From: a bacterium YEK0313 | GTDB lineage: Bacteria; Pseudomonadota; Alphaproteobacteria; Rhizobiales; Phreatobacteraceae | Direction: 5' to 3' | Assembly (NCBI GenBank): GCA_000751295.2 | Contig: CCMO02000001.1 | Location: forward strand, 3,252,615 to 3,316,614 | DNA: 64,000 bases | Shown: piece by piece, positions 1 to 7,685 of the stretch | Layout: each line of letters starts with the position of its first letter | How positions within the stretch are numbered: the first letter of the stretch is position 1 | Position numbers and translations under genes: made by a program | Notes under the pieces: model-generated | The model's database searches: none | Seen by the model: the letters and a program-made list of their open reading frames with translations, nothing else | Told to the model about the DNA's origin: nothing

Positions 1-167
1 ACGTAGCCGGCCGCCACCAGCGTTTCCAGAAGACGCACGATCGTCGGTTTCGGCAGGCGGGTGCGGCGATGCAGATCGCCGACCGTGGTCAGCCCGGCGC
101 GATTGACTTCGACGAGCAGGCCAAGCGCGCGCACCACGGACTGGACAGGCGGAAACGATGACGACAA
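1..167 (-). CDS. IclR-family transcriptional regulator, N-terminal part (gene runs off the window)
   Basis: Only the N-terminal winged helix-turn-helix half is present, about 55 codons. The translation reads VQSVVRALGLLVEVNRAGLT, then GDLHRRTRLPKPTIVRLLET. This is the usual IclR pattern of a serial-domain start helix followed by a recognition helix (residues about 25-45). No ATG lies in frame. The best start is a TTG at 167, with GGAGG on the minus strand at 182-178, ten bases upstream. The ligand-binding domain lies outside the window. IclR proteins usually control neighbouring catabolic genes; the quinone oxidoreductase and fumarase genes just upstream, on the same strand, are possible targets, but that is inference. 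Confidence 0.8.
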   Translation of the reverse strand, partial: MSSSFPPVQSVVRALGLLVEVNRAGLTTVGDLHRRTRLPKPTIVRLLETLVAAGY

Positions 168-272
168 GCGCTTCGAGCCTCCGGGAGCCTTGCGCGGAAC
201 GCCGGCAAACTAGCCGGCGGCGGGGCGGGGGGCCAGAGCGCTTCGCGTCGGGCGGCCTCGTGCCGGGAGAGG

Positions 273-1256
273 TCAGCCGTCCAGCGACAGCACGACCTTG
301 CCGACCTGTTCGCCCGCATCCATCAGCGCGTGCGCCTTTGCTACGTTCTCGAAGGCGAAGACCGCGCAGACATGGTTGCGGATCCGCCCGGCCTCGATCA
401 GCGGCCAGACCTCGGCGGCAAGCTCGCGGGCGATCCGGCCCTTGTAGGCGGCATCGCGCGGCCGGAGCGTCGAGCCGGTCAGGGTCAGCCGCCGGCGGAC
501 GATGTTGCGGACATTGACCTCGGCCATTTCGCCGAGATGGCTGGCGATCAGCACGACGCGGCCGTCGAAGGCGAGCAGGTCGAGCTGCTTTTCGGTATAG
601 GGCCCGGCCTGGGCGTCGAGCACGATATCGACGGCGCGCTCGCCGACGGCGGCGCGCACGGCCGCCGGCCAGTCGCCGCGGTAGTCGACGGCAAAATCCG
701 CGCCGATCTCCCGGCTGACGGCGCGCTTTTCCTCCGTGCCGGCGGTCGCGATGACGCGCGCGCCGCGCAGCAGCTTGGCGATCTGGATCGCCGCCATGCC
801 GACGCCGCTCGTGCCGCCCTGGACCAGCAGGGTCTCGCCGGCCGCGAGCCGGCCGAGCCAGATGACGTTGTTCCAGGCGGTGAAATAGACTTCCGGCAGA
901 GCCGCGGCCTCGACGAAGCTCGAGCCCTTCGGCAAGGGCAGGCACTGCGGTGCCGGCACGACGCAGAATTCGGCATAGCCGCCGCCATTGGCGAGCGCGC
1001 AGACCGGTTCGCCGGCCGCCGGCCAGGCGACGCCTTCGCCCGCCGCCTCGACGATGCCCGCTATGTCGAGGCCGGGGAGATCGGTCGCGCCCGGCGGTGG
1101 CGGATAGAGGCCGCGCCGCTGCTGAATGTCGGGGCGGTTGACGCCGGCAGCCTTGACCCGCACCAGCACTTCGCCTGGCCCCGGCTGTGGTTTCGGCCGC
1201 TCGGCGATCGCCAGGACTTCCGGGCCACCCGGACGCGTGATCTCGATCACCCTCAT
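273..1256 (-). CDS. NAD(P)H:quinone oxidoreductase, PIG3/zeta-crystallin type
   Basis: This 327-residue protein is a zinc-free medium-chain dehydrogenase/reductase that is expected to reduce quinones with NADPH in the cytoplasm. The N-terminus (MRVIEITRPGGPEVL) and the substrate domain (AGVNRPDIQQRRGLYPPPPG) are typical of the PIG3 branch. The nucleotide-binding loop GTSGVG lies at residues 148-153. The ATG at 1256 is chosen because AGGAGA precedes it, whereas the longer in-frame extension has no ribosome site. It lies 22 bases downstream of the fumarase beta gene on the same strand, so the two are probably co-transcribed. The substrate is unknown. Confidence 0.88.
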   Translation of the reverse strand: MRVIEITRPGGPEVLAIAERPKPQPGPGEVLVRVKAAGVNRPDIQQRRGLYPPPPGATDLPGLDIAGIVEAAGEGVAWPAAGEPVCALANGGGYAEFCVVPAPQCLPLPKGSSFVEAAALPEVYFTAWNNVIWLGRLAAGETLLVQGGTSGVGMAAIQIAKLLRGARVIATAGTEEKRAVSREIGADFAVDYRGDWPAAVRAAVGERAVDIVLDAQAGPYTEKQLDLLAFDGRVVLIASHLGEMAEVNVRNIVRRRLTLTGSTLRPRDAAYKGRIARELAAEVWPLIEAGRIRNHVCAVFAFENVAKAHALMDAGEQVGKVVLSLDG

Positions 1257-1278
1257 CGCCACATCTCTCCTTGGGGCT

Positions 1279-1899
1279 TCAGTCCTGCCGACGCACGGCG
1301 TCGAGAATGGCCGGCATGCGCGCCTCGGCCGAGGCCTGCAGGCTCTCGTAGAGGCTGTTGCCGTGGGCATCGATCGCCACCGTCACCGGGCCGAAGCCGC
1401 TGACCCGGATGCGGGTCAGGCGGAACTGCATGATGAGATCGTCCCATGCCGTCTCGACGATCGTCTCGACCGCCGCGGACAGCAGGGCCGAGGCACCGCC
1501 GACGATGGAAAAATAGACGCAACCGACCTCGCGCATGGCCTCGACCGAGGCTGCGGACAGGCCGCCCTTGCCGCCGATGGCGCTGAGGCGGAAATGCCTG
1601 ATGATGTCGGGCATCAGCGTGTTGAACCGGGTCGAGGTGGTCGGATTGACGTAGAGCGGCTCCAGCCGGTCGCCATCCTCGCGGCAGCAGATGCCCATAT
1701 GGACGAAGGCTGCCCCGGCGAGATCGAGCGGCGGCTTCTCGGCGCGGCCGATGCCGGCGAGCAGCCGCTGGTGCGTCGGAAAGCCGGCGGTGATGACCAT
1801 TTCGCCATCGAGCAGAACGAGATCGCCAAGCACGAGCGTGCGGGCGCGGGCCCGGTCGAGCGGCAGGCTGAGGCGTGGCAGTCCGTCGGACGGCGTCAT
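1279..1899 (-). CDS. Fumarate hydratase class I / tartrate dehydratase, beta subunit
   Basis: This 206-residue protein matches the C-terminal (beta) domain of iron-sulfur fumarases and L(+)-tartrate dehydratase TtdB. Recognisable stretches are LVLGDLVLLDGEMVITAG near the N-terminus, YVNPTTSTRFN, the glycine-rich IGGKGGLS and VSGFGPVTVAIDAHGNSLY. The beta subunit completes the active site for reversible hydration of fumarate to malate, or dehydration of a related hydroxydiacid. Its start overlaps the stop of the alpha gene by four bases (ATGA), a sign of translational coupling. Sequence alone does not separate fumarase from tartrate dehydratase here. Confidence 0.88.
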   Translation of the reverse strand: MTPSDGLPRLSLPLDRARARTLVLGDLVLLDGEMVITAGFPTHQRLLAGIGRAEKPPLDLAGAAFVHMGICCREDGDRLEPLYVNPTTSTRFNTLMPDIIRHFRLSAIGGKGGLSAASVEAMREVGCVYFSIVGGASALLSAAVETIVETAWDDLIMQFRLTRIRVSGFGPVTVAIDAHGNSLYESLQASAEARMPAILDAVRRQD

Positions 1900-2765
1900 T
1901 CGACCCGCTCCACTCGGCCGGAATTGTAGACGAGCGCGCGCGTGCGCCGGTTGATCCAGCAGTTGAAGCTCACCGCGACCGGCGTGAAGCCGTGGCCGGA
2001 GGCATATTCGATATGGACGCCGAAGGCGGTGGTGGCGCCGCCGACGCCCATCGGCCCGAAACCGGTGGCGTTGACCGCCTTCAGCAGCCGCTCCTCCATC
2101 GCCGCGACGACCGGCTCGGGATTGCGCTCGCCGAAGGGCCGCAGCGATGCATCCTTGGCGAGCTTCGCCGCGTGATCGAAACTGCCGCCGATGCCGACCC
2201 CGACCACCACGGGCGGGCAGTGCTGCCCGCCGGCCTTCAGCACGCAGTCCATGACGTAGTTTTCGATCTGTTCGAGCGTCGGATAGCTGAACACTTCGAG
2301 CGCGGCCCAGCGGCCGGAACCGAGCGCCTTCGGCGAGCAGGTGATGTCGAGATAGTCGGCGCCGTCGATGAGGTCATAGGACACGATCGGCATGCCCTTG
2401 CCGTGATAGCTGCGCTGGTTGGTCAGCGGATTGGTGACGAATTTGAGGATTGGTGGATCGATCGTCTTCACCAGGTGATCGAACCCGTCGACGATGGCGC
2501 GCCTGATGTCGCCCTCGAGCCGCGCGGCGGTGCCGATCTTGATCGTATAGGTCGGCACCCCCGCATCCGAGCAGACGAAGCGCCCGGTCTTCTCGGCGAC
2601 CTCGGCGCTGTCGAGCATGAAGGCCAGCGTCCTGCGCGCATGAGGCGCAGTTTCGGTCTCCTGGGCGCGCCGCAGCGCGGCCTTCGAATTGTCGGGGATG
2701 CGCTTCAGCGACCAGGCATAGAGGTCGGCGGTCACTTGCCTGACCAGATCATAGGTGATCGCCAC
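1896..2765 (-). CDS. Fumarate hydratase class I / tartrate dehydratase, alpha subunit
   Basis: This 289-residue protein is the N-terminal, [4Fe-4S]-carrying half of a two-subunit class I fumarase or TtdA-type dehydratase. Candidate cluster cysteines lie in RFVCSDAG, DITCSPK and KAGGQHCPPV. The last stretch is followed by VVVGVGIGGSFDHAAKLAK, a family hallmark. I chose the GTG at 2765 because GGGAGGG lies six bases upstream; the ATG further upstream has no ribosome site and adds a non-homologous, arginine-rich extension. It is the first gene of an alpha-beta-oxidoreductase operon and diverges from the Ldh2-type dehydrogenase at 2930. Confidence 0.87.
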   Translation of the reverse strand: MAITYDLVRQVTADLYAWSLKRIPDNSKAALRRAQETETAPHARRTLAFMLDSAEVAEKTGRFVCSDAGVPTYTIKIGTAARLEGDIRRAIVDGFDHLVKTIDPPILKFVTNPLTNQRSYHGKGMPIVSYDLIDGADYLDITCSPKALGSGRWAALEVFSYPTLEQIENYVMDCVLKAGGQHCPPVVVGVGIGGSFDHAAKLAKDASLRPFGERNPEPVVAAMEERLLKAVNATGFGPMGVGGATTAFGVHIEYASGHGFTPVAVSFNCWINRRTRALVYNSGRVERVE

Positions 2766-2929
2766 GCCAGCCCTCCCTCGGCAATGCGCGAACGATAGCC
2801 GGCCGGCACGACGGCGCCCGCCGAAAGCCGGCCCATTTCGGAGTATGAAACGAACCGGCTGGAACGACACCGCCGAACCGGCAGGTCTTTAAGTCGTGCG
2901 CGGAGCAGGACGTCGGGAGGCGCGGAGCG

Positions 2930-3964
2930 ATGACGCAGGCACCAAGGCCGGAACCCGCGGCTGGCAAGATCAGGGTCGCGGTCGCTGCGCTGACCGACGC
3001 GGTGACGCGCCTGTTCGTGGCGGCCGGCCTCGGCGAAACAGCCGCGCGGACCATGGCCGCGGCGCTGATCGAGGCCGAGCGGCAGGGACTCGCCTCGCAC
3101 GGTCTCATGCATCTGCCGCTCTACCTCGACCGGCTTCGGGCGGGCTCGGTCTCGGCCGCCGAACGGGCGAGCCTCGTCAGCGATCTCGGCGCGCTCGCCG
3201 TGCTCGATGCCGGCCACATGTTCGGCCATCTCGCCGCCGATCAGGCCATGGCGCTGGCGATCGACAAGGCACTCGCCTTCGGCATCGGCGCGGTGGCGGT
3301 ACGCCGCGGCTTTCATTTCGGCGCCGCCGGCCGCTACGCGCTGCAGGCGGCAGCACGCGGCTGCATCGGCATGGCCATGTCCAACACCCGGCCGATGATG
3401 CCGGCGCCCGGCGGCGCCGAGCCGCTGGTCGGCAACAATCCCTTGAGCATTGCCGTGCCGACAGCCGACGCACCCGCCATCGTCGTCGACATGGCGACCA
3501 GCGAAGGCGCGCTCGGCAAGATCCGGATGGCGGCACGCGCGGGCAAGCCGATCCCCGCGAACTGGGCGGTGACGTCGGAGGGCGAGGCGACGACCGATGC
3601 GGAAGCCGCGATCAAGGGCATGCTGCTGCCGACGGGCGGACCTAAGGGTTTTGCCCTGTCTCTCGCCATCGACCTTATCTGCGGGCTCGTTTCCGGCGGG
3701 GCGATGAGCGCCGAGGTGCAGCCGCTCTATGGCGATATCGCCAAGCCCAACGATTGCTCGTTCCTGTTCCTCGCCCTGCGCGTGCCCGAGGCCGCGGCAG
3801 GCCGCGCCGACGCGGTGAGCGAGCGCATCCGCCATTCACGCCGCGCCGCCGGCCAGGAGCCGGCAAAGGTCCCCGGCGCGGGCAAGGCCGAAGCCGGGCG
3901 GATCCAGCGGGACTGGGTCGACATCGATGCAGCCGTGCACGCGGCGATGGCGGCGCGCGGCTGA
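2930..3964 (+). CDS. Ldh2-family malate/L-lactate/ureidoglycolate dehydrogenase
   Basis: This 344-residue NAD(P)-dependent oxidoreductase belongs to the Ldh2/ComC family, which is unrelated in fold to classical malate dehydrogenases. Visible signatures are the catalytic histidine region RQGLASHGLMHLPLYLDRL (about residues 44-62), VGNNPLSIAVP, VVDMATSEGALGKI and GGPKGFALSLAIDLICG. The ATG has GGGAGG upstream. The C-terminal 60 residues are rich in Ala, Arg and Gly, typical of the family's variable tail. It diverges from the fumarase operon across 164 bases. With fumarase and an IclR regulator close by, a role in hydroxy-dicarboxylate catabolism is plausible, but the substrate cannot be read from sequence. 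Confidence 0.87.
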   Translation: MTQAPRPEPAAGKIRVAVAALTDAVTRLFVAAGLGETAARTMAAALIEAERQGLASHGLMHLPLYLDRLRAGSVSAAERASLVSDLGALAVLDAGHMFGHLAADQAMALAIDKALAFGIGAVAVRRGFHFGAAGRYALQAAARGCIGMAMSNTRPMMPAPGGAEPLVGNNPLSIAVPTADAPAIVVDMATSEGALGKIRMAARAGKPIPANWAVTSEGEATTDAEAAIKGMLLPTGGPKGFALSLAIDLICGLVSGGAMSAEVQPLYGDIAKPNDCSFLFLALRVPEAAAGRADAVSERIRHSRRAAGQEPAKVPGAGKAEAGRIQRDWVDIDAAVHAAMAARG

Positions 3965-4032
3965 AGCGCCCGTCACCGGCAGGCAATGCCGCTTCCGGGC
4001 CGGCCGGAGGACCCCAGGCCGAGCCTTGTCCG

Positions 4033-5637
4033 TCAGTGCGCGCCACCGCCGCCGGCCGGCTGCGGCCGCGGCTTGCGCATGATCGGTACCAGCACGATGG
4101 TTGCGACGAACAGAACCGAAAGCACGAAGAACACGTCGCCGAGCGCCATCACATAGGCCTCGCGCCGCACCATGGCGGCAAGCTGCTTGAGGGCGGCCTG
4201 GTCGGCATCCGAGCCGAGGCTCTGGAAGGCCTGGCCGAGCTGCGTCAGCGTTTCCTCGGCCCGGAACCGGCCCCAGGCCACCTGGTCGCGCAGGCGCTGC
4301 AGATGCAGGTCGGTGCGGTCGTTGAGCAGGGTGTTGATCATCGCCAGCCCGACCGCGCCGCCGAGATTGCGGGTGAGATTGTAGAGGCCCGAGGCGTTCT
4401 TCATATGCTGCGGCGCCATGGTGCCGAGCGACAGGTTGTTGATCGGCACCATGCACATCATGAGCGCCGCGCCGCGCAGCACCTGCGGCACGAACAACTC
4501 CCAGAAGGTCCAGTCCTTGGTGATGAAGGAGGCCTGGAAGGTGCCGAGCGCGAACAAGAGGAGGCCACAGATCAGCATCAGCCTGAGGTCGACCTTGGTC
4601 GACAGGCGGCCGACGATGGGCGCCGCGACGAACATGACGATGCCGGTGACGAACATGGTCTCGCCGATCATCAGCGCCGAGAAGCCGCGCACCTGGCCGA
4701 GATAGACCGGGTAGAGATAAGTCAGGCCGTAGAGGCCGATGCCGAGCACGAAGGAATTCAGGCAGCCGGCCCAGAAGTTGCGGTTCGAGAAGGCGGTGAG
4801 ATCGACGATCGGGTCCGGATTGGTGAAGGCGCGCCAGAAGAAGAGGATGCAGGCGGCCGACATGAACAGGAAGACGATGAAGACGTGATGGTCCTGGAAC
4901 CAGTCCTTGGTCGGGCCTTCTTCCAGCACATATTCGAGCCCGCCGAGGAACACCGCCATGGCGGCGAAGCCGATCCAGTCGAAACGCCTCAGCAGCGAGA
5001 AGTCCGGCTTGTCGAAATCGACGAGGCGCCAGACAGTGATGGTGACGATGATGCCGGGGGGCACGTTGACCAGGAACAGCCAGTGCCAGGAGAAGAGGTC
5101 GGTGAGATAGCCGCCAATCGTCGGGCCGATGGTGGGCGCGAGCGTCGCCACCATGCCGATGAGGGGCGAGACCATGGCGCGCTTCGACGGCGGAAAGACG
5201 GTGAAGGCGGTGGCGAAGACGGTCGGGATCATCGCGCCGCCGATGAAGCCTTGCAGGGCGCGCCAGACGATCATCTCGCCGATCGTGGTCGAGAAGGCGC
5301 ACATCACGCTCATCGCGGTGAAGCCGGCGGCCGAGATCGTGAAGATGACGCGGGTCGACAGCGCCCGGGACAGGAGCCCCGACAGCGGGATCATGATCAC
5401 TTCGGCGATCAGATAGGAGGTCTGGACCCAGGGGATCTCGTCGGCGCTCGCCGACAGGCCGGCCTGGATGTCGCGCAGCGAGGCCGAGACGATCTGGATG
5501 TCCAGGATCGCCATGAACATGCCGAAGACCATGGCCATGAAGGCGATCAGCCGGCCGGCGCTGACCTTGTCGCCAGCGGGAGCGTCAGTCGGCGCCGGCC
5601 GGCCGGGCAGGGCGGTCGCGGCCGCGCCGCCGCTCAC
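4033..5637 (-). CDS. emrB: EmrB/QacA-type (DHA2) drug efflux MFS transporter
   Basis: This 534-residue inner-membrane protein has the 14-helix layout of DHA2 proton/drug antiporters. It opens with FMAMVFGMFMAILDIQIVSASL and continues with IPWVQTSYLIAEVIMIPLSG, the family's helix 1-2 region. ALQGFIGGAMIPTVFA and LAPTIGPTIGGYL (motif C) follow. It is expected to pump hydrophobic compounds through a tripartite channel. The start overlaps the stop of the upstream HlyD-type adaptor by four bases, giving the standard emrA-emrB arrangement. Control is probably by the divergent TetR repressor at 7012. Confidence 0.93.
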   Translation of the reverse strand: MSGGAAATALPGRPAPTDAPAGDKVSAGRLIAFMAMVFGMFMAILDIQIVSASLRDIQAGLSASADEIPWVQTSYLIAEVIMIPLSGLLSRALSTRVIFTISAAGFTAMSVMCAFSTTIGEMIVWRALQGFIGGAMIPTVFATAFTVFPPSKRAMVSPLIGMVATLAPTIGPTIGGYLTDLFSWHWLFLVNVPPGIIVTITVWRLVDFDKPDFSLLRRFDWIGFAAMAVFLGGLEYVLEEGPTKDWFQDHHVFIVFLFMSAACILFFWRAFTNPDPIVDLTAFSNRNFWAGCLNSFVLGIGLYGLTYLYPVYLGQVRGFSALMIGETMFVTGIVMFVAAPIVGRLSTKVDLRLMLICGLLLFALGTFQASFITKDWTFWELFVPQVLRGAALMMCMVPINNLSLGTMAPQHMKNASGLYNLTRNLGGAVGLAMINTLLNDRTDLHLQRLRDQVAWGRFRAEETLTQLGQAFQSLGSDADQAALKQLAAMVRREAYVMALGDVFFVLSVLFVATIVLVPIMRKPRPQPAGGGGAH

Positions 5638-6887
5638 GGCCGGGCGCTCCCGGCCTGCTCGTTGGCGCTGACGCGCGCCGGCAGCGGCGCGCCCTGGTGG
5701 ACCGTGCCGACCCGCGCGGGCTCCGCGTCGGCGCCGACCCTGATGGTGGCGACGACCGACATGCCGGGCCGCAACTGCCCGTTGGCGACAGCCTGCGGAT
5801 CGAGCTTGATGCGCACGGGAATACGCTGGACGATCTTGGTGAAGTTGCCCGTGGCGTTCTCCGGCGGCAGCAGCGAGAAGATCGCGCCCGAGGCGGGCGA
5901 AATGCTTTCGACCCGGCCATGGATCGGCCGCGCGGAGAAGGCGTCGACCGCGACATTGACGGTGTCGCCGAGCGCGATGCGGGCGAGCTGGGTTTCCTTC
6001 AGATTGGCCTCGACATAGATCGAGGCGGTGGCGACCAGCGCCAGCATGCGGGTGCCCGGCTGGACGAACTGGCCGATCTGCACGACGCGGTTGCCGACGA
6101 CGCCGTCGACCGGCGCGCGCACCACGGTGAATTCGAGATCGCGCCGCGCCCGATCGAGCGCATTCTGCAGCTCGGCCTTCTGCCGTTCGGCTTCGGCGCG
6201 CTGGGCGGTCAGCACGGCGAGCTGCGCCTCGGCGCCGGCGACCGAGGCCTTCGCCTGCGCCACCTGCGCGACATTGCGGTCGCGGTCGGCGCGGGCGGTA
6301 TCGAGCGCGGCCTGGCTCGCAAATTCCTGGGTGTTCAGCCGCTGAGCGCGGGTGAGGGCGGAAACCGTGCGCTGCGTGTCGGCCTCGGCCACCGCAAGCT
6401 GGGCGCGGGCCTGGGCGACCGCGGCCTCCTGTGCGGTGCGCTGGGCCTCGATGCGCTGGATGGTCGAATCCTGGGTCGCGACCTTCGCCGCGGCGGCCTC
6501 GACGGCCAGGCGATAGTCGCCGTCGTCGATCCGGGCCAGCACGTCGCCGGCGCGCACCGCCGCGTTGTCACGCGCCGCCACCTCGGTGACGTAGCCGGAA
6601 ATCTTGGCCGCGAGAATGGTCGTGTCGGCTTTCACATAGGCATCGTCGGTCGACACCTGGAAGCGGCCGTTGACGTACCAGTCGTAACCGAACCAGCCGC
6701 CGCCGATGACGGCCGCGGCGACGAGCGCGAGGACGATGCGCTTGCGCCCGCTCTTCGCCGGCGGCGCGGCAGGCGGCGAGGGTGGGGCCGTGAGGCCGGC
6801 GGCGGGAGCGGGCATGGCGCCGGGCGCCTCGGTCCGGCGATCCAGAACCGGCGAGCCCGCGGCCATATCATCGCGCGCATCGGCCAT
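5634..6887 (-). CDS. emrA: HlyD/EmrA-type membrane fusion protein
   Basis: This 417-residue periplasmic adaptor links the EmrB pump to an outer-membrane channel. A proline/alanine-rich cytoplasmic stretch (residues 10-45) precedes one membrane segment at about 50-68. The biotinyl/lipoyl half-motif follows, then a long Ala/Gln/Arg coiled-coil hairpin (about 120-250). The second half-motif is VRAPVDGVVGNR. Three in-frame ATG codons lie close together at 6899, 6893 and 6887. I chose 6887, which has GGAG six bases upstream. The operator-promoter region lies at 6915-6997. Confidence 0.92.
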   Translation of the reverse strand: MADARDDMAAGSPVLDRRTEAPGAMPAPAAGLTAPPSPPAAPPAKSGRKRIVLALVAAAVIGGGWFGYDWYVNGRFQVSTDDAYVKADTTILAAKISGYVTEVAARDNAAVRAGDVLARIDDGDYRLAVEAAAAKVATQDSTIQRIEAQRTAQEAAVAQARAQLAVAEADTQRTVSALTRAQRLNTQEFASQAALDTARADRDRNVAQVAQAKASVAGAEAQLAVLTAQRAEAERQKAELQNALDRARRDLEFTVVRAPVDGVVGNRVVQIGQFVQPGTRMLALVATASIYVEANLKETQLARIALGDTVNVAVDAFSARPIHGRVESISPASGAIFSLLPPENATGNFTKIVQRIPVRIKLDPQAVANGQLRPGMSVVATIRVGADAEPARVGTVHQGAPLPARVSANEQAGSARP

Positions 6888-6917
6888 GACCATCTCCATC
6901 CATGCGTCATCTTGACC

Positions 6918-6935
6918 GAACCGTTCGGTTCGATC
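6918..6935. promoter_or_regulatory. Operator copy 1 for the TetR repressor
   Basis: The 18-base sequence GAACCGTTCGGTTCGATC holds a near-perfect palindrome: CGAACC and GGTTCG arms around GTTC, 6917-6932. An identical 18-mer occurs at 6980-6997. Both lie between the divergent emrA and tetR genes. The pattern fits TetR-family autoregulation; binding is inferred. Confidence 0.75.
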
Positions 6936-6939
6936 GGCC

Positions 6940-6969
6940 TTGACATACACATGGTGCCTGCGCTTTACA
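6940..6969 (+). promoter_or_regulatory. Putative tetR promoter
   Basis: TTGACA at 6940-6945 and TTTACA at 6964-6969 are separated by 18 bases. The expected start near 6976 falls just upstream of operator copy 2, so a bound repressor would block transcription. A weaker opposing pair (TTGTAA, TATGTC, 17-base spacer) in the same interval could serve emrA. Confidence 0.5.
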
Positions 6970-6979
6970 AGATCAAACT

Positions 6980-6997
6980 GAACCGTTCGGTTCGATC
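6980..6997. promoter_or_regulatory. Operator copy 2 for the TetR repressor
   Basis: This is an exact repeat of the 18-base operator at 6918-6935, 62 bases away. It sits between the putative tetR promoter and the tetR ribosome site. Confidence 0.75.
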
Positions 6998-7011
6998 CAA
7001 GGAAGAAAGAT

Positions 7012-7662
7012 TTGAACGACGCCCTGACCGACCCGCCAGCCAAGGCCATCGGCGAGACCGACGTCCTGGACACGGCCAAGCGCCGGCAGATCCTGGAGGG
7101 CGCGCGGCGGGTTTTCCTCGAGCGGGGCTTCGAGGCTGCCAGCATGAACGACATCACGCGGGCGGCCGGCGTCTCAAAGGGCACGATCTACGCCTATTTC
7201 TCGGGCAAGGACGAGCTGTTCGAATGCCTGATCGCCCAGGAGAAGCGCGAGCAGGCCGAACGCATGTTCGACCTCGACCGCAATGCGCCGTCGATCGCGG
7301 CGGAGCTCGAAGAACTCGGCGTACGCCTGGTGACCGCGATCACCCAGCCGGAATCGGTCGCGCGCATGCGCATGGTGGTCGGCGTGACGCAGCGGCTGCC
7401 CGAAATGGGCCGGGCGCTCTACGAGGCCGGGCCGAAGGTCGGCAATATCAGGCTTGCCGCCTATTTCGCCGATCTCGACGCCGCGGGCCGGATCCGATTC
7501 GACGATCCGATGCAGGCCGCCCGCCAGTTCCTGGACCTGACGGTGAGCGATCCGGTCCGCCGGGTCATGTTCGGCCTGGAACCGGTGAGCCAGGACGAGC
7601 TGCGCCGCACCGTGCGGGCCGCGACCGCCATGTTCCTCAGGGCCTATCCGCTGCGCGGTTGA
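7012..7662 (+). CDS. TetR/AcrR-family repressor of the emrAB operon
   Basis: This 216-residue regulator has an N-terminal TetR helix-turn-helix: RRQILEGARRVFLERGFEAA, then MNDITRAAGVSKGTIYAYFS, residues about 24-70. The C-terminal ligand domain is all-helical. The only good start is a TTG at 7012 preceded by AAGGAAGAAAGA. It is divergent from emrA and shares two 18-base palindromic operators with it. The likely role is repression of both promoters until a drug or aromatic ligand binds. Ligand identity cannot be inferred. Confidence 0.92.
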   Translation: MNDALTDPPAKAIGETDVLDTAKRRQILEGARRVFLERGFEAASMNDITRAAGVSKGTIYAYFSGKDELFECLIAQEKREQAERMFDLDRNAPSIAAELEELGVRLVTAITQPESVARMRMVVGVTQRLPEMGRALYEAGPKVGNIRLAAYFADLDAAGRIRFDDPMQAARQFLDLTVSDPVRRVMFGLEPVSQDELRRTVRAATAMFLRAYPLRG

Positions 7663-7667
7663 CGCGG

Positions 7668-7685
7668 GCCGGGCAGCGGCCCGGC
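7668..7685. terminator. GC-rich hairpin between convergent genes
   Basis: GCCGGGC and GCCCGGC arms of 7 bases surround an AGCG loop, directly after the tetR stop and touching the stop of the opposing gene. There is no U-tract, so it is at best a bidirectional stabiliser or weak terminator. Confidence 0.4.

Noticed and set aside
3754..6018. A 754-codon plus-strand open frame opposite emrB
   Set aside because: It is antisense to a clear transporter gene. The Glu/Asp/His/Arg-rich composition is the usual shadow of a membrane-protein gene.
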